From Desulfolutivibrio sulfoxidireducens (GTDB lineage: Bacteria > Desulfobacterota > Desulfovibrionia > Desulfovibrionales > Desulfovibrionaceae), in contig NZ_CP045508.1 of NCBI RefSeq assembly GCF_013376475.1, positions 1,423,501 to 1,487,500 of the forward strand: a DNA stretch of 64,000 bases, read 5' to 3'. A program made the position numbers and the translations under genes. The notes beneath the pieces were generated by a model. It was not told the DNA's origin, searched no databases, and saw only the letters and a list, made by a program, of their open reading frames with translations. This document shows, piece by piece, positions 53,760 to 62,856 of the stretch. Within the stretch, counting starts at the first letter, position 1, and every line of letters begins with the position of its first letter.

Positions 53760-54659
53760 TCACTTGACCGGCGCGGCGGCCATGGACGGCGTGGCCGGGT
53801 CGAGGGCCTGGATGGCCGGATCGCCGGGTACGGTGTAATCGGGGTTTAAAAGTTCGGAATGGTGGTTTTCCCCGGGCGTCCAGGGGACGGCGGTTTTTTT
53901 GAGGGGCAAGGGGATGTCCAGGCGGTTTACGGTCTTGCCCTTGGTATGGGACCGGGCCCACAGGGTCCCTGGCACGGGTTGGGGCGCGGCCGGGGTGCCG
54001 AAACCGGGTCCGCCGCCCAAAAGCACGTCGAGAAGGTCGGGGTTGGCGCTTAGGAAGGCCTCCTCGGCCATGCTGCCCCAGGGGCTTATGCCCACGAGCA
54101 GGTCGGCCTGACCGCGCAGCTCCCGGGCGGCCCGGATCGTGGCCGAGCGGGCCTTGTCCTCGACCTTTTCGCCGGGTTTGGCCGGGATCGGGAAGAACAC
54201 CAGTCCGATGCGCACCCCGCCCCGGGTGATGATCCGGGTGACGGGGGCCGGGCCCAGGACCACGGCCGAGTCCGGTGGGACGATGCCCGCCCTGGAGAGC
54301 AGGGTGGATTCCTCCGGGGCCAGACACAGGATGTCCGGGGCCAGACGGGTCAGGGCCTCGGCCATGGGGGCGAGGGATCCCTCAGGGGCCGCGGCGTCCC
54401 CGGGCTCCATGAATTCGTAAGGTCCGGCCACCTGCAAAAGCCCACCGTCCCCTGCGAGTTCCCCCTTGACCCTGGAAAGAAGCGTGGCCCTCCGGGCCAT
54501 GCCGCCGACGGTCTTGCCGCCTCAGGTGGGGCAGGGCGAAAACGCCCCGTAGGTGTTGGCCGTGAAAAATACCGTCAGGGACGGCGCGGCGAAAACACGG
54601 CCGACGCAAAGCGCCGGCCAGGACAGGACGATGAGGAGGACGAGAACGCGACGTTTCAA
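53760..54659 (-). CDS. Probable selenoprotein: exported UshA-like protein with in-frame UGA (Sec) in a CPTU motif
   Basis: From TTG 54659 the frame gives a signal peptide (RRVLVLLIVLSWPALC...FAA), then SLTVFFTANTYGAFSPCPT, a TGA at codon 46 (54522-54524), and GGKTVGGMARRATLLSR continuing 253 residues to 53760. Coding character is unbroken across the TGA. PCPxU..GG.ARRAT resembles Cys-containing members of the UshA/5'-nucleotidase-like metallophosphoesterase class. A hairpin suited to bacterial SECIS lies 28 bases after the UGA. Standard gene calling would start at ATG 54500 and lose the signal peptide and the redox site. The alternative is a nonsense mutation. The HU gene is 13 bases upstream on the same strand. 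Confidence 0.75.
54482..54502 (-). promoter_or_regulatory. Candidate bacterial SECIS hairpin
   Basis: TGGCCC-GGA-GGGCCA, extended by GC/GC beyond one A-C mismatch. The apical loop starts 28 bases after the UGA and begins with G, within the spacing and loop rules described for SelB-bound bacterial SECIS elements. Confidence 0.55.
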
Positions 54660-54672
54660 TGCGGGCGCCTGA

Positions 54673-54948
54673 TCACTGGTTGATGAATTCCTTGAGTTCC
54701 TTGCCCGGACGGAAAAACGGCAATTTTTTCGGGGCCACGGTGACCATGTCCCCGGACTTGGGGTTGCGGCCGGTATAGCCTTTGTAGCTTTTGATCTTGA
54801 AGCTGCCGAAGCCCCGTATCTCCACCCGGTCCTCGTTGATCAGCGCCTGCTTGATGGATTCGATGAAGGCGTTGACGATGTCCGAGGCCTCGTCCACGTG
54901 AAGGTCCCTGGCCTCGGCCAAGGTTTTGATGAGTTCGCTCTTGTTCAT
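54673..54948 (-). CDS. HU/IHF-family DNA-binding protein
   Basis: A 91-residue nucleoid protein starting MNKSELIKTLAE. The arm and DNA-contact region are GFGSFKIKSYKGYTGRNPKSG. It bends DNA as a dimer. ATG 54948 is set by the family start; the frame opens upstream with a non-family N-terminus. HU and IHF subunits cannot be separated with confidence by eye. Confidence 0.93.
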   Translation of the reverse strand: MNKSELIKTLAEARDLHVDEASDIVNAFIESIKQALINEDRVEIRGFGSFKIKSYKGYTGRNPKSGDMVTVAPKKLPFFRPGKELKEFINQ

Positions 54949-55082
54949 TTTTCGTTCCCTGTCAGGTTTTGGCCCATGCGAGCCCCACGCTGCGAAAGAT
55001 GAAAACACGTCCCAAGCCGCCCCCCTCGATTTCATGCATCTATCTTAATATCTTGCCGAAAAAAGACCTTTCCCGTCAAGGG

Positions 55083-55916
55083 CTAGGAGGCTCGTTCCAA
55101 AAGATTCTTGAGAATGGGGCCGGTTTTGAGCTTTTGACCAAGCTTTTGGCGATGGCGGTGGATCTTCACCGCGATGTTTAAGATGTCCTGGGCCGCCCGG
55201 CACTTGGGCGCGAATTTCATCAGCGGTATCTGCCGCCGCACGGCCTCGGGCACGGCCGGGTCGGTATGCACGCCGCCGAGAAAAGAGGGGGAAAGCCTCA
55301 GAAAACGCTCGCAGGCCGAGGCCAGGCGCTCGAAGGTGGTCTCGGCCTCCCGGGGACTGGCCACCTGGTTGACCAGGATGTGGAAGTTTCTGACCTTGTA
55401 CTGGGCGGACAGGACCTTGATCACCGCGTAACCGTCGGTCAGCGAGGTGGGCTCGGGGGTGACCACCAGGACGGGCATGCGGCTCATGGAGGCCGCGGAC
55501 AGCACGTTCGGGCTTATGCCCGCGCCGTGGTCCAGAAACAGGTAGTCGTATCGGGAAAACACGTCATTGAGCTTGGAGAAAAGGGCCTCGCGCATGTCCT
55601 CGTCCATCTCCAGAAGCTCGGGCACCCCGCTGGCCGCCGGCAGAAAGTCGAAGCCCCCGGCCTCGATGGACAGCACCACGTCCTCGGCCACAACCCCGGG
55701 CCGAAAGAGGTCCTGGAGGTTTTTTTCCGGGGAAAGCCCGAGCAGGACGTCGATGTTGGCCAGGCCCACGTCGAAATCCATGACCAGAAGCCTGTGCCCG
55801 GCCCGAAACAGGGCGAACCCCAGGTTGAGGGCCAGGTTGGTCTTGCCCACGCCGCCCTTGCCGCTTAAGATGGACACGCTCAAGGTGGCGTTGGGATTTT
55901 TTTCCGTGGTGTTCAT
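55083..55916 (-). CDS. MinD/ParA-type ATPase, FlhG (FleN/YlxH)-like
   Basis: A 277-residue cytoplasmic ATPase. Deviant Walker A SGKGGVGKTN near residue 18-27, switch 1 DFDVGLANIDVLLG, and a DHGAGIS switch 2 instead of the usual DxxAG. TPEPTSLTDGYAVIKVL is a strong FlhG marker. FlhG proteins set flagellar number and position with FlhF. No FlhF gene is adjacent. It lies downstream of the diguanylate cyclase gene. Confidence 0.87.
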   Translation of the reverse strand: MNTTEKNPNATLSVSILSGKGGVGKTNLALNLGFALFRAGHRLLVMDFDVGLANIDVLLGLSPEKNLQDLFRPGVVAEDVVLSIEAGGFDFLPAASGVPELLEMDEDMREALFSKLNDVFSRYDYLFLDHGAGISPNVLSAASMSRMPVLVVTPEPTSLTDGYAVIKVLSAQYKVRNFHILVNQVASPREAETTFERLASACERFLRLSPSFLGGVHTDPAVPEAVRRQIPLMKFAPKCRAAQDILNIAVKIHRHRQKLGQKLKTGPILKNLLERAS

Positions 55917-55991
55917 GACTGGTCACATCCTTGTCCGCAAAAAGGGCTCGGGGCTTCCCGGACGCGCGCCATCCCGGGGATGCGGCGCGGC

Positions 55992-56843
55992 TTACGATCC
56001 GGTGAACAGATATTTTTTCTCGTCCGCGCCGACCAGGGTCTTTTCCGCCGGCCTGGTCAGATCCACCAGCGGGGCCTTGACCAGCCGGTTCTTCCCCTGG
56101 GCCTTGGCCTCGTACAGGGCCTGGTCCGCGGGCAAAAACAGGTCGTCCCGCCGCAGGGGAACCTTCCCCTTGGTGCACGCCAGCCCGGCCGAGGCCGTCA
56201 CCCGGAGCGTAATGCCCCCCCCGCAGTCCACGCGCAGGGCTTCGACAGCCGCAAGGGCGCGCCTGAGCACGATTTCGGACCGGGTCAGGCCCAGCCCGGG
56301 CAAAAGCATGGCGAACTCCTCCCCGCCGATGCGCGCCGCGAAATCATAGGTCCTTTTGGCCTCGGACAGGACCTCGGCCACCCGGCGCAGCACCACGTCG
56401 CCGCACAGATGTCCGTGGGTGTCGTTTATGGCCTTGAAGTCGTCCAGATCGAGGATGGCCAGGGACAGGGAGGTGCCGTTGCGGCAGGCCCGTTCCAGTT
56501 CCCCGGCCAGGGTGCGCTCGAAGGAGGCCCGGTTGGAAAGCCCGGTCAGATGGTCGTGTTCGGACAGATGGGCCAGTTCCAGGATCGTCTTCTGGATGCG
56601 CCTGAGATAGGGCAGGGGATGGCCGCGCATGGGCATGGCCAGCCAGTCTCGCAACTCGTGGTCCCTGGCCAGCTTGTCCCAGGCGTCAAGGGTCAGGCCG
56701 GGGCACGGACGCAGGATGACCATGTCCGGGGCACAGTCCGGGCCGGCGCCCATGCGTGCGGCCAGAGCCTGGCGCAGGGCGAGGATCTCGGCCAGGATGG
56801 CCTCGCGGTTGTCGTCCGCATCGAGATCAATGCTGTCTGGCAT
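55992..56843 (-). CDS. Diguanylate cyclase (GGDEF domain, intact)
   Basis: A 283-residue protein. An N-terminal helical region of about 120 residues precedes a GGDEF domain starting HDHLTGLSNRASFE. The active-site motif is IGGEEF; the inhibitory site RTYD lies five residues before it, so product feedback by c-di-GMP is expected. ILDLDDFKAINDTHGH carries the metal-binding Asp. It makes c-di-GMP from two GTP. Its start overlaps the end of prfB by 17 bases, so expression is tied to that operon. Confidence 0.92.
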   Translation of the reverse strand: MPDSIDLDADDNREAILAEILALRQALAARMGAGPDCAPDMVILRPCPGLTLDAWDKLARDHELRDWLAMPMRGHPLPYLRRIQKTILELAHLSEHDHLTGLSNRASFERTLAGELERACRNGTSLSLAILDLDDFKAINDTHGHLCGDVVLRRVAEVLSEAKRTYDFAARIGGEEFAMLLPGLGLTRSEIVLRRALAAVEALRVDCGGGITLRVTASAGLACTKGKVPLRRDDLFLPADQALYEAKAQGKNRLVKAPLVDLTRPAEKTLVGADEKKYLFTGS

Positions 56844-57943
56844 CGCTTTGGCGCAGGAGATAACCGCGAATGAATTTATCCAGTTCTCCGTCCAACACCG
56901 CATCCACGTCGCCCACGTCCACGCCCGTGCGGTGGTCCTTGACCAGTCGGTAGGGCTGCAGGGTGTAGGTCCGGATCTGGCTGCCGAACCCAATGGCGTT
57001 TTTCGAGTCGTAATCCTCTTTTTTCTCGGCCTCAAGCTTTTGCAGCTCGCGTTCGTAGAGCCGGGCCTTGAGCACCTTGAGCGCCGACTCGCGGTTTCTG
57101 TGCTGGGACTTTTCGTTCTGGCACTGGACCACGATGTTCGTGGGCAGATGGGTGATGCGGATGGCCGAACTGGTCTTGTTGACATGCTGGCCGCCGGGGC
57201 CGCTGGCCCGGAACACGTCCACCCGCAGGTCCTCGTCCTTGATCTCGATTTCGATGTCGCTGCCGACGTCGGGATAGACGTCCACCGAGGCGAACGAGGT
57301 GTGGCGGCGACCCGAGGCGTCGAAGGGCGAGATGCGGATCAGGCGGTGGATGCCCTTTTCACTTTGCAAAAGACCGTAGGCATAGGGGCCGCAGATCTGC
57401 AAGGTGACGCTTTTGACCCCGGCCTCGTCGCCCGGAAGGAAATCCAGGAATTTCACCGTGAAGTTTTCCCGCTCGCACCAGCGGCGGTACATGCGCAGTA
57501 ACATCTCGGCCCAGTCCTGGGCCTCGGTGCCCCCCGCCCCGGGGTGGATCTCCAGGATGGCGTCGGAGGCGTCCTCGGGCCCGGTGAAAAAGGCGGCCAT
57601 CTCGGCCTTTTTGAGCCCGGCTTCGAACTGGACGATCTGGTCGGCCAGGGCCGCCAGGATGTCCTGACCGCCGTCCTCGCGGGCCAACTCCAGCCATTCG
57701 TCCAGGTCGGCCTTGACGCGTCCGAGGGCCTCCAGACGTTCCAACCGGCCGGAGACCAGGCTTTTTTCCCGCAAAAGGGGGGTCAGGCTTTCGGGGCTTT
57801 CCCAGGCCCCGGGTTTGACGAGTTCGTGTTCTATGGCCTCGAGGCGCTGGCGGTCGGCCTCGATGTCAAAGACGCCTCCAGAGATCGGAGAATTTGTCGA
57901 GCAGTTCCTTGCCTTGGGTCCGCAGTTCTGGATATTGGAGCAT
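56827..57943 (-). CDS. prfB: Peptide chain release factor 2, programmed +1 frameshift
   Basis: RF2 frees peptides at UGA and UAA. The first frame starts ATG 57943 and stops at TGA 57866-57868 after 25 codons (ending DLWRRL). After skipping one T the +1 frame continues DIEADRQRLEAIEHEL and runs to 56827, giving 371 residues in total. The RF2-specific SPF tripeptide is in LIRISPFDASG and the catalytic GGQ in SGPGGQHVNK. The frameshift lets RF2 sense its own level. The longest single open frame begins only at 57774, so a plain ORF caller truncates it. Confidence 0.95.
57866..57879 (-). promoter_or_regulatory. prfB frameshift signal
   Basis: On the minus strand GGAGG (57875-57879) lies three bases before CTT-TGA-C. 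This is the conserved layout of the RF2 autoregulatory site: internal Shine-Dalgarno-like sequence, slippery CTT and UGA followed by C. Confidence 0.92.
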
Positions 57944-57975
57944 GGGTCTTCGTGTGCGTCGGTATTTTTACCGGG

Positions 57976-59493
57976 TTAACGGAATTTTCTGGTTCGCCGT
58001 CGTGGCGCGGACAGGGCGGCCACGGTCCCCAGGACCGCCGCGATCACGGCGCAGGTCCAGTGGATCAGGCCGCGAAACCGGTGGAAGGGCGTGTGTCCGG
58101 TCAAAAGGGCCGTCTCGCCGTATCCCAGGCGCTGGGTCGTGAAAAGTCCGCTTTGGGCCAGGATGCGGCCTTTGGGATCGATCACGGCGGAAATGCCCGT
58201 ATTGGTGGCCCGGATGAGGAACCGGCCCTGTTCCACGGCCCGAAGCGCCGCCAGCCCGAGGTGTTGCACGGGGGCGGACGAGCGGCCGAACCAGGCGTCG
58301 TTGCTGACGTTGACCAGGAGGTTGGCCCCGGCCTCCACCCGCGCCTGGGCCAATTCTGGAAAGATAGCCTCATAGCAGATCAGCACGCCCAGGGCAAGGT
58401 CGCGATACCGCAGGGGGGCGACATCCCGGCCGGGCATGAAATCCCCGGCCCCGTGGGCCAGCTTGGACAGAAACGGCAGATACTTCCCGAACGGCACGTA
58501 TTCCCCGAAGGGCACCAGGTGGGTCTTGTCGTACCGGGGGAAGTCCCCGCCGTCCGGGGTCACCAGATAGACCCGGTTGAAAAGCGAATAGTCCGAGCCC
58601 TCCCGGGTGTAGGCCGGTGACCCGGTGAGCACCGGCACGCCGGTTCTGCGCGCGAACCGGGTCACGGCGGCGGCGGGCTCCTCGCCGTCCTGGAAATACA
58701 TGGGCAGGGCGGTCTCGGGCCAGGCCAGAAGATCCGGCGCGGCCTGGCTGATCTCTTGTCCAGACAACTCGAGATAGGTGTCCACCGTGGCCTTCTGATA
58801 GGCCGGGTCCCACTTGAGGCTTTGGTCCACGTTGCCCTGGACGATGCCCACCCGGATCGTTCCGGCCTGGGGCAGGGGGCGGCGCAGTTCGAAATTGCCG
58901 TAGACCACGAGCCCGGCCAGGACCAGGACCCCGGCCAGGGCCGTGGTCGAAAAAAACCGCCCGGCCACGAGCCAGCTCATTCCGGCGCACAAAAGTCCGG
59001 CCAGTCCGTAGGCCCCGAGAATGGCCGCGCCCTGGATGGCGAAGGGCCAGGGGGCCAGGGCCGCGCTCAGGTTGAGCCAGGGGAATCCGGAGAAAAGCGT
59101 GCCTCGGGCCAATTCCGTCAGGGTCCACAGGGTTCCGGCGTAGATGCCGAAGGCCATGGGCGAGAGGCGGTGGGCCGCCGGGTGCAGCAGCCAGGCGTAC
59201 AGGGACACGTACAGACCCATGGCCAAGGACAGGAGCACCGGCATGGGCAAGGCCAGAATCCAGGGCAGATGGCCATAGAATTTGATGGGAATGGCCGTCC
59301 AATACAGGACCCCGAGCGCTCCCAGGGTTCCGGCCCACAGCCCCGCCTTGGCCGCCTGCCCCGGGGTTTGGGCCGAAAGGGCCATCTGGGTGACGGCGGC
59401 GGGAAACAAAAGGATCAGGGCCGGAAACTGGAACACCGGATTGGCGAACCCGATCCAGGTTCCAAGGACGGCGAGGGCGATAGGAAGAAGCAT
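57976..59493 (-). CDS. lnt: Apolipoprotein N-acyltransferase
   Basis: A 505-residue inner-membrane enzyme that adds the third acyl chain to lipoproteins. Six or so N-terminal helices precede a nitrilase-like domain. The triad is visible: Glu in LAWPETALPM, Lys in YDKTHLVPFGEYVP and Cys in VLICYEAIFPEL. A final helix precedes the basic C-terminus. ATG 59493 gives family-typical length. The longer frame to 59628 adds a Lys/Arg-rich extension without support. prfB follows 32 bases downstream. Confidence 0.93.
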   Translation of the reverse strand: MLLPIALAVLGTWIGFANPVFQFPALILLFPAAVTQMALSAQTPGQAAKAGLWAGTLGALGVLYWTAIPIKFYGHLPWILALPMPVLLSLAMGLYVSLYAWLLHPAAHRLSPMAFGIYAGTLWTLTELARGTLFSGFPWLNLSAALAPWPFAIQGAAILGAYGLAGLLCAGMSWLVAGRFFSTTALAGVLVLAGLVVYGNFELRRPLPQAGTIRVGIVQGNVDQSLKWDPAYQKATVDTYLELSGQEISQAAPDLLAWPETALPMYFQDGEEPAAAVTRFARRTGVPVLTGSPAYTREGSDYSLFNRVYLVTPDGGDFPRYDKTHLVPFGEYVPFGKYLPFLSKLAHGAGDFMPGRDVAPLRYRDLALGVLICYEAIFPELAQARVEAGANLLVNVSNDAWFGRSSAPVQHLGLAALRAVEQGRFLIRATNTGISAVIDPKGRILAQSGLFTTQRLGYGETALLTGHTPFHRFRGLIHWTCAVIAAVLGTVAALSAPRRRTRKFR

Positions 59494-59655
59494 GGCGCGT
59501 CGTGATGTCTCCGGTCTTCGCGTTTTCCGGCGGGCGGGTCGTCGCAGGGGGGCCTGGCCTGTGGCGCCGCCCGAAAAAAAACATTTTTTTCCGTCGCGGA
59601 CAACCCACGGCAGCGGGATTTTTCGCAAGACGATCGGCCGATCAGGGACCTGGGG

Positions 59656-60483
59656 CTATTCGGCCGGGTTTTCCACCACGATCCAGCGCACCTGGCGCTT
59701 GTCGCCTTCCTTGACCGTGAATCGCCGGCCCTCGAGGGTGAAGGAGTCGCCCTTGCGGGGGACCCGTCCGGCCAGTTCGCTCAAGTAGCCGCCGATGGTC
59801 TCCACCTGCTCGGACTCGATGCCGGTGCCCAGCCGCTCGTTCAAATCCTCCAGGGGGAACCGGCCGGAAACCAGGATCGTGCCGTCGTCGAGGACCTGCA
59901 CCTCGTCGGGCTTTCGCGGCTCGTGCTCGTCCTCGATCTCCCCCACGATCTCCTCCAGCACGTCCTCCAGGGTCAGAAGCCCCGAGGTGCCGCCGTATTC
60001 GTCCAGGGCCACGGCGATATGCTTTTTGCGCCCCCGGAACTCAAGGAGCATGCGGCGCAGGTTCAGGGTCTCGGAGATGAAAAGCGGCTCGCGCAGGATG
60101 GACGAAAGATCGGGATGCGCGTCTCGGCCCTCCGGGGCCAAAAGGACCCGCAAAAGGTCCTTGGCGTAGATCACGCCCACCATGTGGTCCCGATTCTCCT
60201 TGTAGACCGGGATGCGCGAGTGCCCGTGCTTGACGATCAGGCGGCACACCTCGTCGAAGCCGTCTTCCAGGTCGGCGCAGACGATGTCGGGCCTGGGGAC
60301 CATGATGTCCGCCACCTGCTTTTTTTCAAGGCGCAGGACATTGAGCAGCATGGAGGCGTCCTCGGGGATGACCCGGCCCTCCTCGCGCGCGTCCGTGATG
60401 AGGTCTTCGAGAGACTCGTCGCAACGTTGTCGAAACAGTTTGGTTATGGAGTTCCAAAAGCTGTTTTCCGAATCGTCTTCCAA
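59656..60483 (-). CDS. CorC/HlyC-family CBS-domain protein
   Basis: A 275-residue soluble protein. Two CBS domains (about 70-190: IMVPRPDIVCADLEDGFDEV, DLSSILREPLFISETLN) precede the CorC_HlyC transporter-associated domain (GTILVSGRFPLEDLNERLG). ALDEYGGTSGLLTLEDVLEE is the family hallmark. The TTG 60483 start is preferred for its GGGGAGGAA site at good distance. CorC-type proteins bind nucleotides and affect metal-ion homeostasis. It is upstream of lnt, a pairing seen in many proteobacteria. Confidence 0.9.
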   Translation of the reverse strand: MEDDSENSFWNSITKLFRQRCDESLEDLITDAREEGRVIPEDASMLLNVLRLEKKQVADIMVPRPDIVCADLEDGFDEVCRLIVKHGHSRIPVYKENRDHMVGVIYAKDLLRVLLAPEGRDAHPDLSSILREPLFISETLNLRRMLLEFRGRKKHIAVALDEYGGTSGLLTLEDVLEEIVGEIEDEHEPRKPDEVQVLDDGTILVSGRFPLEDLNERLGTGIESEQVETIGGYLSELAGRVPRKGDSFTLEGRRFTVKEGDKRQVRWIVVENPAE

Positions 60484-60651
60484 GCCTGGTTCCTCCCCTG
60501 TGCGTCCATGAATCGGCCGCCTGGGCGGCCCGTGACCCTGAAGAGATGTTTCGCATGCCGGTATGGCGGTTTCGTCATCGTTTCGTGGCGGATACCATGA
60601 TCCGGGCGGGGCGTCCATGGCGGGGAGCGGGCGGGGAATCGCGGGCCGGCG

Positions 60652-61722
60652 TCAGGCTCCCCGCGAGCGGTAGAGCTCCAGGTGCTTGCGGTAGGCCCAT
60701 TCGTCCACGGCCGGCACCCCGCCGCCGTGGGGGGGCCTCCAGACCAGAAGCGGGGGGTGCTCCGGGTCCGGCTCCCCGAAACCCACGAAGCGCAGCCCAA
60801 AGGCCTTGCCGCTCTCCGGGCCGTCGCCGGGATAGATGTTCTGCACCCGGCAGGACAGATAAAAGGCCGCCCCCTCCGGAGCCCCGGGGTCGGCCAGCCG
60901 CAGGGACAGATAGATGCGCCGGCCGACCTCCAAAAGGCCCTGGCCGGACCGGAGCGCGTCCGCGCGCAAAAAAAGGCGCATGCCGCCCCCGGAGATGTCC
61001 TTAATCTCGATGTCCGGGGCGGTGGCCTCGGTCAGGCCCAGGTGCGGCCGCTCCCAGGTGGCGGGGTCCTCCAGGCGTCGGCCCTCGGCCCGGAAATGGG
61101 CCGGCGGCCAGATGTCGCATTCCTTGACGTCCCGCCGGGGGGGATTCACCCGCAAAAAGGCCCGCTTCTGCTCCATCTCCAGCCTGGACGGCATGGAGAC
61201 GGTGACCAGGGCGCAGTCGTCGGGCCGCACGGCGACGTCCTTGATCTCGGCGACGAAGTTGTAAAAACTCCAGTGCTCCTTTTTGGGGTCCAGGCGCAAC
61301 CTGAAGTCGCATTCCACGAGCTTGCCGATCCAGGCCCGGTTGGCCCGCACCGAGGCCGACATCTCCAGGACCAGGCCGCTCGGGAGCACGTCCACCAGGG
61401 CCGTGCCGGTGAAGGCCGAGGCGGTCTCCTCGCGGGAAAAGGACACCCGTATCTTGCTGCGATGGCGAAGGGCCATGGCGAAGATGCCGTCTATTTTGTC
61501 CTTATCGGTGATCCACGACAGGGGGATATGGCGTGTCTGCTTCTCCGCGCGGGATTTGAACAAGAAACCGAGGGCCACGAACAGCGCGAAACCCCCGAAA
61601 AACACGGCGGTAAGGATTGCCGCCTCGGGGGAAAAGCGGTTGAAGGATGTGGAATCGCGCATCCGGTCCACCCAGCCGGGATCGAAAAGGGAGAGGGGGA
61701 CAAGCCACAGCGCATCGCTCAT
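60652..61722 (-). CDS. PilZ-domain protein with N-terminal membrane helix (YcgR-like)
   Basis: A 356-residue protein. A helix near 34-54 (AILTAVFFGGFALFVALGFLF) is followed by a YcgR_2-type N-domain and a PilZ domain from about 195. c-di-GMP binding residues are recognisable in KRAFLRVNPPRRD (RxxxR) and IKDISGGGMRLFL (DxSxxG). YcgR-like proteins slow flagellar motors when c-di-GMP rises; here the membrane helix is an extra feature. ATG 61722 and ATG 61752 are both possible starts. It likely responds to the cyclase at 55992. Confidence 0.85.
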   Translation of the reverse strand: MSDALWLVPLSLFDPGWVDRMRDSTSFNRFSPEAAILTAVFFGGFALFVALGFLFKSRAEKQTRHIPLSWITDKDKIDGIFAMALRHRSKIRVSFSREETASAFTGTALVDVLPSGLVLEMSASVRANRAWIGKLVECDFRLRLDPKKEHWSFYNFVAEIKDVAVRPDDCALVTVSMPSRLEMEQKRAFLRVNPPRRDVKECDIWPPAHFRAEGRRLEDPATWERPHLGLTEATAPDIEIKDISGGGMRLFLRADALRSGQGLLEVGRRIYLSLRLADPGAPEGAAFYLSCRVQNIYPGDGPESGKAFGLRFVGFGEPDPEHPPLLVWRPPHGGGVPAVDEWAYRKHLELYRSRGA

Positions 61723-61831
61723 AGGATCATCTGTAAAGAAACCGGCGTCCATGCTCAAGGGAATTCGCAACGGGCAAAACGCGGGGGCGTGTCGCCCTTG
61801 GGGGGCATCCCGCAACTGTCCCCATGCGGGA

Positions 61832-62305
61832 TTAGTGCGGCAGGGCATCCATCTGGCGAAGGGCCTCGTAAAGGATGATGGAGGCGGCGTTGGCCAGGTT
61901 GAGGCTGCGCACATTTTTGGTGATGGGGATGCGCACGGCGTGCCCGGCCTCTTCCAGCATGGTCTCTGGCAGGCCTGTGCTTTCCGGGCCGAAGACCAGC
62001 AGGTCCCCGGGTTGATAGGCAAACAGGTGGTAGGGGGTTCCGGCGTGGCCCCGATTGCCCGAGGTGGACAGGACCAGACGGCCGGGTGGCGCGGGACGCG
62101 CGTCCAGAAAGGCCTGGAAATTCGGCCAGACGGCGAGTTTCACCCGGGGCCAGTAGTCCAGGCCGGCCCGCTTGAGGTGGCGGTCGTCGATGGTGAACCC
62201 CAGGGGTTCGATGAGATTGAGCGGCGTGTCCGTGGCCGCGCACAGTCTGGCGATGCCGCCGGTGTTTTGCGGTATCTCCGGGGTGTACAGGACGATCTCG
62301 ATCAC
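61832..62305 (-). CDS. trmL: tRNA (cytidine/uridine-34 2'-O)-methyltransferase TrmL
   Basis: A 157-residue SPOUT-class enzyme. IVLYTPEIPQNTGGIARLC at the start, DLLVFGPESTGLPE in the middle and IPITKNVRSLNLANAASI near the end form the knot and SAM site. It methylates the wobble base of leucine tRNAs. Its ATG overlaps the end of the thioesterase gene by four bases. Confidence 0.94.
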   Translation of the reverse strand: MIEIVLYTPEIPQNTGGIARLCAATDTPLNLIEPLGFTIDDRHLKRAGLDYWPRVKLAVWPNFQAFLDARPAPPGRLVLSTSGNRGHAGTPYHLFAYQPGDLLVFGPESTGLPETMLEEAGHAVRIPITKNVRSLNLANAASIILYEALRQMDALPH

Positions 62306-62685
62306 GCCTTTTTTTCCCTGCGGTAGACCGTGGCCTGGAAGGCCGCAAGCAGGACGCCGTCCTTGTCCGTGACGTCCACGGCGTAGGAGGCGATGGTCCG
62401 GCCCGCCGAAAGCTCCCGGGCCTCGGCGAAAAGCGGGCCGTGGCGTCCGGGTTTGACGAAGGTCATGGCCACGTTGATGGCCACGGCGGAATGCTCCCCG
62501 GAGTTGGCCGCGGCGGCCAGGGCCAGGTCGGCCAGGGTGAAAAGCGCCCCGCCATGGACCATGCCCAGGCCGTTACGGTGCCGGTCGTCGGGGTCAAGGC
62601 GCATCCTGGCCCGGCCGGGTTCGATGAAGACGGCCTCGATGCCGATGAACCGGCCGAAGGCGTCCTTGTCCATGAAGGTCTTCAC
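62302..62685 (-). CDS. PaaI-family hot-dog thioesterase
   Basis: A 127-residue protein with the hot-dog motif GMVHGGALFTLADLALAAAANS, then AVAINVAMTFVKPGRHGPLFAEA. Such enzymes hydrolyse acyl-CoA thioesters. GTG 62685 is chosen because GGAGGA lies six bases upstream. The long open frame to 63369 is read-through and overlaps the tRNA-Val gene. ATGA coupling to trmL. Confidence 0.9.
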   Translation of the reverse strand: MKTFMDKDAFGRFIGIEAVFIEPGRARMRLDPDDRHRNGLGMVHGGALFTLADLALAAAANSGEHSAVAINVAMTFVKPGRHGPLFAEARELSAGRTIASYAVDVTDKDGVLLAAFQATVYRREKKA

Positions 62686-62856
62686 GTCGGTCCTCCAAGG
62701 GGTTCGGTGTTGGCTGGAGCAGGGAAAAAACCGCGCGACGGGCCATTTGTCAAGGGCGGCGTTGTGCGGTATAGCGCGGGCATGCGGCGGCTGGGCGGAC
62801 GAGGGGCGTCCGCCGGCCCGGTCGCGGGACATGGCGGTCACGCCGCCCCGGTGGAT

